Source: Sedimentisphaerales bacterium
GTDB lineage: Bacteria > Planctomycetota > Phycisphaerae > Sedimentisphaerales > SM23-30
Assembly (NCBI GenBank): GCA_030636065.1
Contig: DAOVXR010000092.1
Location: 1-6,967 of the forward strand
Direction of reading: 5' to 3'
Length of the DNA stretch: 6,967 bases
A program made the position numbers and the translations under genes. Positions 1-4,890 of this stretch are shown in pieces; the stretch's first letter is position 1; each line of letters starts with the position of its first letter. The notes under the pieces were generated by a model. That model did not search any database, was not told the DNA's origin, and saw nothing but the letters and a program-made list of their open reading frames with translations.

Positions 1-1
1 C

Positions 2-808
2 AAGAACTTTCGCCAACTGCACGGCGACAGATGTTTTGGCGACGACCCCGCCATCGTTACCGGCCTCGGTCACATCGGCAGAGAAAAGGTTTTGATCGTC
101 GGCCAGAACAAGGGCAGAGACACCCAGCAGAAAATCGAGTGCAATTTCGGCTGTCCCAATCCAGAGGGCTACCGCAAGGCACTGTTAAAAATGAAGCTGG
201 CCGAAAAGTTCCAATTACCCGTTGTTTGCCTGATTGACACTCCCGGCGCCTATCCCGGTCTTGACGCCGAGGAACGCGGCCAGGCCCAGGCCATCGCCGT
301 CAACCTTATGGAAATGTCGAGACTGCGCGTTCCTGTCGTGTGTGTCGTGATCGGTGAGGGCGGTTCCGGTGGAGCGCTGGGTATTGGCGTCTGCGACCGC
401 TTTGCTATTATGCAATTCGCGTATTACTCGGTTATTTCTCCGGAAGGCTGCGCCGCCATTCTCTGGAAGAGCGGCGATGAGGCACCCAGGGCAGCCGAGG
501 AACTGAAGCTCGTTAGCAAGAACCTGTTGAAAATGGGCGTGGTCGATCATATTATTCCCGAACCGCTCGGCGGCGCGCATCGTAATCCGCACGAAGCGGT
601 CCACAACCTCGAGACACACCTGATAAAAACCATTCGCGAGCTGCGCCGTTATAAAATTGAAAATCTGCTTGAGAACCGTTACCGCAGGCTCCGCGGTATT
701 GGCGAGTTCACCATAGCTGAAAAAAACACCACACGCACAGTACGAACCGCTGCTGCTGTTGAGACCCCCGCCAAACCAACCGCTCGCCGTAAAATCACCA
801 AAACCTGA
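2..808 (+). CDS. accA: Acetyl-CoA carboxylase carboxyltransferase subunit alpha (5' truncated by window edge)
   Basis: This is the alpha half of the carboxyltransferase of acetyl-CoA carboxylase, which with AccD moves the carboxyl group from carboxybiotin on AccB to acetyl-CoA, giving malonyl-CoA for fatty-acid synthesis in the cytosol. The reading frame is open from base 2, and the residues before the first possible start (TTG at 92) already match the family (LHGDR, FGDDPAIV), so the true start lies left of the window; by comparison with the E. coli protein (319 aa) roughly 80 to 90 residues are missing. Visible family motifs are KGRDT, PEGYRKA, IDTPGAYPG, the glycine-rich GEGGSGG oxyanion-hole region (353-373), SVISPEGCAAILWK and IPEPLGGAHRNP. 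The last 25 or so residues form a Thr/Ala/Lys-rich tail beyond the usual end of the family and are probably disordered. The gene is followed after 47 bases by the thioredoxin-like gene on the same strand. Identification is very secure. Confidence 0.97.
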   Translation, partial: KNFRQLHGDRCFGDDPAIVTGLGHIGREKVLIVGQNKGRDTQQKIECNFGCPNPEGYRKALLKMKLAEKFQLPVVCLIDTPGAYPGLDAEERGQAQAIAVNLMEMSRLRVPVVCVVIGEGGSGGALGIGVCDRFAIMQFAYYSVISPEGCAAILWKSGDEAPRAAEELKLVSKNLLKMGVVDHIIPEPLGGAHRNPHEAVHNLETHLIKTIRELRRYKIENLLENRYRRLRGIGEFTIAEKNTTRTVRTAAAVETPAKPTARRKITKT

Positions 809-841
809 CGCCTACTAAATAACAATATTATTTTTCGAAAC

Positions 842-845
842 GGAG
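842..845 (+). promoter_or_regulatory. Ribosome binding site (GGAG) of the thioredoxin-like gene
   Basis: GGAG ends 10 bases before the ATG at 856. This supports the chosen start and keeps the unusual cysteine-rich N-terminus inside the protein. Confidence 0.6.
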
Positions 846-855
846 CTTAATCATA

Positions 856-1356
856 ATGGTTGATGAAGATAAAACTCAGGGCCGGGTACCACCTGATAAT
901 ACTTCAAAGTGTTCAACGTGTTCGACTTGCTCTCGTGGGAGCGGTTCGTGGCGTTGGCTGTTCGTCGCGATGCTTGTCGTGGCTGCCGTTATAATATTCA
1001 ATTCTCATGGCGAACCCGACACACCCGCTATCGTCTGGAACTCTGACTATCAGGCGGGCATCGACCAGGCAAAAAAACAGAACAAACCCGTCCTGATCGC
1101 CTTTCATGCCTCATGGTGTCCACCCTGCAAGGAAATGAAACGGGTTACCTATCATGATCGAGAAGTTATCCAGGCAGCCGACAACTTTATCCGAATTATG
1201 ATCGATGTGGACAAACGGGGTGATGTTGTAAAAAAATACAAAATTGGTCCCATCCCTGCTTACGTCATTCTTGATTCCAACGGTACAGTTACTGACACCT
1301 TCGACAGTTATCGCCCACCCGATAAATTCATCGCCCGGCTCCGAGCCGCCCTGTAA
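856..1356 (+). CDS. Membrane-anchored thioredoxin-like protein
   Basis: A 166-residue protein with one N-terminal membrane segment (about residues 34-48) followed by a thioredoxin fold. The active site is W-C-P-P-C (C88, C91), and the cis-proline loop is GPIPAYV (P134). The arrangement resembles stand-alone thioredoxin domains related to the C-terminal domain of DsbD. The basic residues K18, R27 and R33 before the membrane segment predict an N-in topology, placing the redox domain outside the cytoplasmic membrane, where it would reduce or exchange disulfides or carry electrons to a partner. The specific partner cannot be told from the sequence. The roughly 33 residues on the cytosolic side are unusual: they hold C19, C22 and C25 in a repeated C-S-T-C-S-T-C pattern. 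The start is supported by a GGAG at 842-845. The gene follows accA by 47 bases, and no functional tie to it is evident. The fold assignment is firm; the physiological role is open. Confidence 0.9.
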   Translation: MVDEDKTQGRVPPDNTSKCSTCSTCSRGSGSWRWLFVAMLVVAAVIIFNSHGEPDTPAIVWNSDYQAGIDQAKKQNKPVLIAFHASWCPPCKEMKRVTYHDREVIQAADNFIRIMIDVDKRGDVVKKYKIGPIPAYVILDSNGTVTDTFDSYRPPDKFIARLRAAL

Positions 1357-1372
1357 AAACTCCGCCGGAAAT

Positions 1373-1398
1373 GTAGGATGGGCTTCAGCCCATTTACC
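1373..1398 (+). repeat. REP-like element, left of the DUF6528-like gene
   Basis: The element begins with the tetranucleotide GTAG (1373-1376), then has a perfect 7-bp stem with a 2-base loop (ATGGGCTTCAGCCCAT, 1378-1393), and ends TTTACC. A GTAG foot beside a short palindrome is the hallmark of REP sequences linked to RAYT (TnpA_REP) transposases, and GTAGG-TGGGCT-type elements recur in many bacterial genomes. It lies where two convergent genes meet; its right end contains the stop codon of the leftward gene (1394-1396). No second copy of the full element is present in this window, so its repeat status is inferred from its form. Confidence 0.55.
1378..1393. terminator. Candidate bidirectional terminator hairpin between convergent genes
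   Basis: The 7-bp GC-rich stem sits 21 bases after the stop of the thioredoxin-like gene and directly abuts the stop of the leftward lipoprotein gene. The base-pairing is symmetrical, so it could act on both transcripts. A strong T-run is missing on either side (only TTTA to the right, CCTACA to the left), so it may block RNA decay or readthrough only partly. Confidence 0.35.
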
Positions 1399-2326
1399 TT
1401 AATATTTCTCGCGGTATATACCAGCGTACCTTGTACAAACGGTGATCTTTGAAATGTATTGTTTTTTGAGCGTCGCCAAAACGTATTTTCTCACTCCACC
1501 AGTTTTCGGGAGTTGCCTGATGATAGACGATCTTTCCGGTTTCCGGATTTTCATCGATTGACTTGACTTTTTTCAATTTGCCGAGCTGTTTGTCCAAAGT
1601 GAATTTACCATCTGTTTTGTCGAAGCGATAAACATTAGTATTTGTCGTAACAAACAATAACCGTTCGTTACGACATGGGAATAAATCGTGGCCTCCATAC
1701 GTAGGAAGTTTCCAGCGTTTTTTCACGACTAATTCAGTATTAAGATTTATATTTTCGACGTCAATTACAAGCAGTTCATCGTCCCCTAATGCCCACAATT
1801 CAGAAAGGTCCCTGTCCCAATAAACACCGTGCGCACCTTTCAACGGCATGCGTGAAAGAGGTTTTATGTCAACTCCGGATTTATTGCTGTCGAACACTAA
1901 CAGTTCATCGCCACCAGTACTCGACGCGACAGCTATTCTTCCGCCCGGCAAAAAACAGGCACTATGGGCATTACGAGAATAAGTGTAGAAAAGACACCGC
2001 TTGTCCCTGATGGTAATTAACGCCACACCGCCCGATGAAGACGTTACTAAAATATTTTCTCCAAACGGCTTGCATTCATCCGTACTACGAAAGTGCGAAT
2101 GGACGTCTTTTGGAATTTTAGGCGAATCCGAAGCACGCCAGGTCCACTTCTTTATGTCATTTGTATTTTTATCGTCAATATCGACAATAAAAACTTCTTC
2201 CGCCCCACAGCAGATGATATGATTATGCGTGAACATTCTTTTATCTTTTATTTCTTCCTGCATACGCATACATGAAACAGACAAAACAATGACTATTACA
2301 GATATTACTTTTACAACGTGTCTCAT
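1394..2326 (-). CDS. DUF6528-like beta-propeller lipoprotein
   Basis: A 310-residue exported protein. Residues 1-18 form a signal peptide (short basic start, then a hydrophobic run), ending in L-S-V-S-C19; the cysteine is a plausible lipidation site, though the residue at -3 is Ser, so the lipobox is loose. The rest reads as a beta-propeller of short repeated blades. Features I associate with family DUF6528 are ICCGAEEVFIVDI (38-50), WTWRASDSP (61-69), TDECKP (82-87), ILVTSSSGGVALI (92-104), NAHSACFLPGGR (119-130), GAHGVYWD (164-171), LWALGDDEL (178-186) and GGHDLFP (211-217). The biochemical function of that family is unknown to me; relatives I recall are mostly from Bacteroidetes-type polysaccharide-degrading bacteria. 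A GGAG at 2337-2340 lies 10 bases upstream of the ATG. The gene is markedly AT-richer than its neighbours and is bracketed by REP-like hairpins, so recent acquisition is plausible. Family call from memory, moderately sure. Confidence 0.75.
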   Translation of the reverse strand: MRHVVKVISVIVIVLSVSCMRMQEEIKDKRMFTHNHIICCGAEEVFIVDIDDKNTNDIKKWTWRASDSPKIPKDVHSHFRSTDECKPFGENILVTSSSGGVALITIRDKRCLFYTYSRNAHSACFLPGGRIAVASSTGGDELLVFDSNKSGVDIKPLSRMPLKGAHGVYWDRDLSELWALGDDELLVIDVENINLNTELVVKKRWKLPTYGGHDLFPCRNERLLFVTTNTNVYRFDKTDGKFTLDKQLGKLKKVKSIDENPETGKIVYHQATPENWWSEKIRFGDAQKTIHFKDHRLYKVRWYIPREILR

Positions 2327-2336
2327 TTGTTTTGAG

Positions 2337-2340
2337 CTCC
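2337..2340 (-). promoter_or_regulatory. Ribosome binding site (GGAG) of the DUF6528-like gene
   Basis: On the minus strand GGAG precedes the ATG at 2326 by 10 bases. It lies just downstream (in the direction of transcription) of the right-hand REP-like hairpin. Confidence 0.6.
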
Positions 2341-2348
2341 AGTCAAAC

Positions 2349-2370
2349 GGTGCGATACATCGTATCCTAC
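2349..2370 (-). repeat. REP-like element, right of the DUF6528-like gene
   Basis: Read on the minus strand, this starts GTAGGAT, contains the hairpin GATACGATGTATC (5-bp stem, 3-base loop, 2354-2366) and ends GCACC. Its first seven bases equal those of the element at 1373, but it is in the opposite orientation, so the two form an inverted pair around the lipoprotein gene. The stem is short, so the call rests on the shared head, the shared ACC end and the position in the 48-base gap between two genes. Confidence 0.4.
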
Positions 2371-2374
2371 TTAA

Positions 2375-2971
2375 CTAATTCGCCTTTTTACGTTGCGGTC
2401 GAATGAAGTTGTCGAACGGCTCGACTACATGGCGGAATATCCGCCGGGGTACATAAACCGTTCGCCAACTCGCACTGCGAAGTTTCATACCAAGCCGATA
2501 GGCGTTCAACTCCACTGCCTTGAAGGCATAAAGACGACCCTGGAAAGAAAAGACGTCCGGCAACTCCGGCTGAGCAGGTGTGTCTATAACGCCGCGCAAC
2601 GGGCCGAGCGAAACAATCGTCGAAGACTCACGGTGAACCGGCTCACCGTGCAGCCAATAAGCAAAAACAAAAATCGACCTGTAACTGCGACCGAAAACCT
2701 CCTGCCAACGCTTCAATCCATCGACGTCCTCAATAGTAACCCACGATTCGCCCAGTCGGCCCCGCTGATAAGCCGATAGTTCCAACCGACGGCCCTTAAC
2801 ATCAGCGAGAATCCGCATTTGCGAAGGTGGATAAATCAGGAAATCGAAACTCTTAAGGCAAACACCGTCGAAAATGGCCCTCCGTGCCTGATTGACCGCG
2901 ACATAAGACAATCGCCGCTGCCGTAAATAGGCCTCGAAGGCTCGTTCATAATGGACGCCGTTGGAATTCAT
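2375..2971 (-). CDS. HYExAFE family protein, probable PD-(D/E)xK nuclease fold
   Basis: A 198-residue protein, probably soluble and cytosolic, with no signal peptide or membrane segment. It carries H7-Y-E-R-A-F-E13, the signature of a family I remember as HYExAFE, found mainly in planctomycetes and with no assigned function. Beyond the signature, the layout matches a restriction-endonuclease-like core: an N-terminal helix with E9 and E13, then SFDFLIY with D43, then ILADVKGRR with D57-x-K59 at the end of a strand, a helix around LKRWQEVFG (86-94) and a further strand SIFVFAYW (99-106). D43...D57-x-K59 fits the PD-(D/E)xK catalytic pattern. The C-terminal half (VFSFQGRLYAFKAVELNAY onward) is basic and of unknown role. 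The start ATG has no clear Shine-Dalgarno sequence. The gene is 72 bases downstream of hisS and 48 bases upstream of the lipoprotein gene. Family membership is likely; nuclease activity is inference. Confidence 0.8.
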   Translation of the reverse strand: MNSNGVHYERAFEAYLRQRRLSYVAVNQARRAIFDGVCLKSFDFLIYPPSQMRILADVKGRRLELSAYQRGRLGESWVTIEDVDGLKRWQEVFGRSYRSIFVFAYWLHGEPVHRESSTIVSLGPLRGVIDTPAQPELPDVFSFQGRLYAFKAVELNAYRLGMKLRSASWRTVYVPRRIFRHVVEPFDNFIRPQRKKAN

Positions 2972-2979
2972 GTTTGTCG

Positions 2980-3006
2980 GTCTTTTTTAGAAAAGACGCC
3001 AGCGTC
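2980..3006 (-). other. Two overlapping hairpins in the hisS to HYExAFE gap
   Basis: Reading with transcription, GACGCTGGCGTC (3006-2995; 5-bp stem, 2-base loop) is followed by TTTT and resembles a weak terminator after hisS. It shares three bases with a second hairpin, GTCTTTT with AAAAGAC (2997-2980; 7-bp stem, 4-base loop), lying 8 bases before the next start codon. The two structures cannot both form fully. They could lower read-through from hisS or mask the next start, but both stems are weak and may be accidental. Confidence 0.25.
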
Positions 3007-3043
3007 AAAAGTACTTTGCTCCCTCGATTTTGGAGTGTTAGCA

Positions 3044-4357
3044 CTATTTTTGCGGCGTTTTTCGAACTTTTGGCGGTTGCATCAAAAAATTCTTAATGGC
3101 TATTTGTTTTTGCGAACCATCAGCCATATTCTTAAGGATAATTTCATCCGAGTCGATAGTTTCCTGTCCGAGAATGACGGCGAAACGGGCGTTCTGAGAA
3201 GACGCCATCTTAAGCTGCCTTGCCATAGCGGATGTACGGCGATAATCAAAGGCAGTTGAAAAACCCTTCTCACGCAGACTATTAACCAAAGACAAGCCCT
3301 TGTCTTCGAAAATTTTATGATCGTCATAAACAATGAAGAAGTCCAGAGTATTTTTCACCGAGTCGAGCAGATTTTTCTCTCGGAGCATGATTTCCAGTAC
3401 CACATCGCCCATCCCGAAACCGACGGCAGGCACACTGGGGCCGCCAAGGCCGGCCAATAAATTATCGTAACGGCCACCGCCGCAAACAGCCCTTAACCGC
3501 GACCGACGATCGAATATCTCAAAAACCATCCCGGTATAATAAGCCAGACCGCGGACAATATTAATGTCAAACCCACAATAGTCGGCAATGCCCATCCTGC
3601 CTAAAATGTGGAAAAGAGTTTCAAGAGGATAAATGCTTTCCTGTACGGAATCGGGAGCGAATTCAATCAGTTCGCCTATCGAATCAACGGACTGTAACCG
3701 CATAAGCTTCTCACGAAGATCGGCGTCGGGTATTTGTTCCTCGGTCAGGGCGGTGAATTTGTCCGGCGGGATTTTTGGTTGCTTGTCCAGCAGAGAATAT
3801 ACCGTGGGCAACTGGTCGTCCGAAAAACCCTGGCTCCTGAGCAATTCGGCGAGCATCGCCCGGCTGGAGATTTTTACAATAATGTCGTCTTTGGTAAGTC
3901 CGACGCTTCGGAGATAATCGACGGCGGTATATATGCAATCGGCGTCGGCGTATTCATAAGCCGAATCGGAAATAATATCGATATTCCATTGAAAGAATTC
4001 GCGGAGGCGGCCCTTCTGAGGCCGCTCGGCACGGCAAAGACGCGATATGGAAAACCATTTGACCGGACGGGGCAGTGAGTTGATTCGCTGATTGACCATC
4101 CGTGCCAGCGAAGGGGTTGTCTCAGGCCGAATCGCCAATTCTCGTCCGCCGCGATCAGTCAGCGAAAAGAGTTGGCCGGCTATCTCATCGCCGCTCTTGG
4201 CGGTATAAAGCTGTAAATACTCGAAGATGGGACTGTCGTACTCGACGAACCCGTTACGAAGCGATCCAGCCCGCCAGCCGTCAAACAACCAGTTCCGTGC
4301 CGCCATCTCCTCAGGGTAAAAATCACGTGTGCCTTTTACAGATTGTATTTTTTCCAT
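3044..4357 (-). CDS. hisS: Histidyl-tRNA synthetase
   Basis: A class II aminoacyl-tRNA synthetase of 437 residues, normal for bacterial HisRS, that charges tRNA-His with histidine in the cytosol. The N-terminus KGTRDFYPEE (8-17) fixes the start. Motif 1 lies around FVEYDSPIFEYLQLY (37-51); motif 2 is CRAERPQKGRLREFFQW (108-124); the two histidine-specific segments are INIVRGLAYYTGMVFEIFD (265-283, with the catalytic-type R269) and the CGGGRYDNL region (292-300). Motif 3 reads AVGFGMGDVVLE (311-322), without the arginine of the usual GLERL form. The C-terminal anticodon-binding domain starts near LDFFIVYDD (338-346). The last 20 or so residues are a Lys/Pro-rich tail. No strong Shine-Dalgarno sequence is seen upstream. 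The gene lies 69 bases after the cysteine-cluster gene. The identification is certain. Confidence 0.98.
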   Translation of the reverse strand: MEKIQSVKGTRDFYPEEMAARNWLFDGWRAGSLRNGFVEYDSPIFEYLQLYTAKSGDEIAGQLFSLTDRGGRELAIRPETTPSLARMVNQRINSLPRPVKWFSISRLCRAERPQKGRLREFFQWNIDIISDSAYEYADADCIYTAVDYLRSVGLTKDDIIVKISSRAMLAELLRSQGFSDDQLPTVYSLLDKQPKIPPDKFTALTEEQIPDADLREKLMRLQSVDSIGELIEFAPDSVQESIYPLETLFHILGRMGIADYCGFDINIVRGLAYYTGMVFEIFDRRSRLRAVCGGGRYDNLLAGLGGPSVPAVGFGMGDVVLEIMLREKNLLDSVKNTLDFFIVYDDHKIFEDKGLSLVNSLREKGFSTAFDYRRTSAMARQLKMASSQNARFAVILGQETIDSDEIILKNMADGSQKQIAIKNFLMQPPKVRKTPQK

Positions 4358-4370
4358 TCAATTACCAACC

Positions 4371-4404
4371 ATGCTTTAGCTTGCTTATGCTTCGCATAAG
4401 CTAC
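4371..4404 (-). repeat. Hairpin element with GTAG head between the ykgJ-like gene and hisS
   Basis: A perfect 8-bp stem with a 3-base loop (GCTTATGC / TTC / GCATAAGC, 4383-4401) fills the 69-base gap. Read on the minus strand it begins GTAG (4404-4401), the G being part of the stem, and downstream the words AAGC and AAGCTA offer an alternative outer pairing with the leading TAGCTT. It could be a third REP-like element, a processing or attenuation structure upstream of hisS, or a weak terminator; there is no T-run after it, which argues against a classical terminator. Confidence 0.45.
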
Positions 4405-4426
4405 GCAAAAACATGCCACCCATCGT

Positions 4427-4777
4427 TTATTTCTTTTTCCCTTTCTTTTCGAGGTATTCGTCCAGTTCCTCGATAGAAGAGAAATAGAGCTCATAGCCGT
4501 AGTCGCCGCCGTGGAAATCGCAGTTTTCGTCCTTATAACCACGGCAGATACGGGGCCGCTGTTCGTAGATGTCGCAGAGATTGTCCCGATTGAGATATTT
4601 ACAGCGGCTGGCGACATTGATGTACCAGTCGGAGTCCTCGACGAAAACGGAGATACCTTCATGGGCGAGGTACCAGCGTACATCATCAAAATCGCCTTTG
4701 GCGGTTGGTTTCTCGATCGGCAGTGCGAGGTATCGGCAGCACAGACCGGCGCATTTATCGCAAAGATTTACTGACAA
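4427..4777 (-). CDS. YkgJ-family cysteine-cluster protein (putative Zn/Fe-binding)
   Basis: A small cytosolic protein with eight cysteines in the pattern of the YkgJ / CxxCxxCC family (zinc- or iron-chelating domain). The N-terminal group is C-D-K-C-A-G-L-C-C; the second group is R-C-K-Y-L, L-C-D-I-Y, R-P-R-I-C-R and N-C, the last pair in the family's typical RPxxCR context. The family's exact biochemical role is not settled; metal binding is the common inference. Two TTG starts are possible. That at 4783 leaves only 3 bases after the upstream GGAG, while that at 4777 leaves 9, so I take the latter (116 residues; the longer form adds two). The C-terminus is a Glu/Lys-rich helix (ELDEYLEKKGKKK). 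The gene follows yidC after a 113-base gap rich in short repeats and precedes hisS by 69 bases. Confidence 0.88.
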   Translation of the reverse strand: MSVNLCDKCAGLCCRYLALPIEKPTAKGDFDDVRWYLAHEGISVFVEDSDWYINVASRCKYLNRDNLCDIYEQRPRICRGYKDENCDFHGGDYGYELYFSSIEELDEYLEKKGKKK

Positions 4778-4786
4778 GGCCAATAG

Positions 4787-4791
4787 CTCCT
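4787..4791 (-). promoter_or_regulatory. Ribosome binding site (AGGAG) that decides the ykgJ-like start
   Basis: On the minus strand AGGAG ends 9 bases before the TTG at 4777 but only 3 before the TTG at 4783, favouring the second TTG as start. Confidence 0.55.
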
Positions 4792-4833
4792 ATATATTTT
4801 ATCCCTGTTCGTTCGCACGTAACGGTTCTCTCT

Positions 4834-4883
4834 ACTCTTTACTCTTTACTCTTTCTCGCAACTCACAACCCACCACTCACAAC
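4834..4883. repeat. Short pyrimidine-rich tandem repeats in the yidC to ykgJ gap
   Basis: Three exact tandem copies of ACTCTTT (4834-4854) are followed by two copies of ACTCACAAC (4861-4869 and 4875-4883). The plus strand is almost free of G over this stretch, and so the transcribed RNA of the leftward genes is G/A/U-rich and poor in C. No open reading frame of merit covers it. Similar CTTTACTCTTTACT / AACTCACAACTCA spacer text is something I recall from intergenic regions of environmental bacterial genomes. Confidence 0.7.
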
Positions 4884-4890
4884 TCATTTC

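Noticed and set aside
215..619. 134-codon minus-strand frame opposite accA
   Set aside because: It is antisense to the most conserved part of accA and has no ribosome site or recognisable motif.
817..835. AAATAA / TTATTT hairpin followed by T's after accA
   Set aside because: The stem is entirely A-T and very weak; the next gene starts 20 bases later with its own ribosome site, so I do not call a terminator.
2393..2779. 128-codon plus-strand frame opposite the HYExAFE gene
   Set aside because: The minus-strand frame carries the family signature and a folded-protein composition; this one does not.
3034..3045. TTAGCACT resembling half of a CIRCE (HrcA) operator
   Set aside because: The second half at the required 9-base spacing is missing, and the site overlaps the hisS stop rather than a promoter.
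4796..4824. Possible promoter (TAAAAT) upstream of the ykgJ-like gene
   Set aside because: No acceptable -35 element at 16 to 18 bases, and the -10-like word lies only a few bases before the ribosome site.
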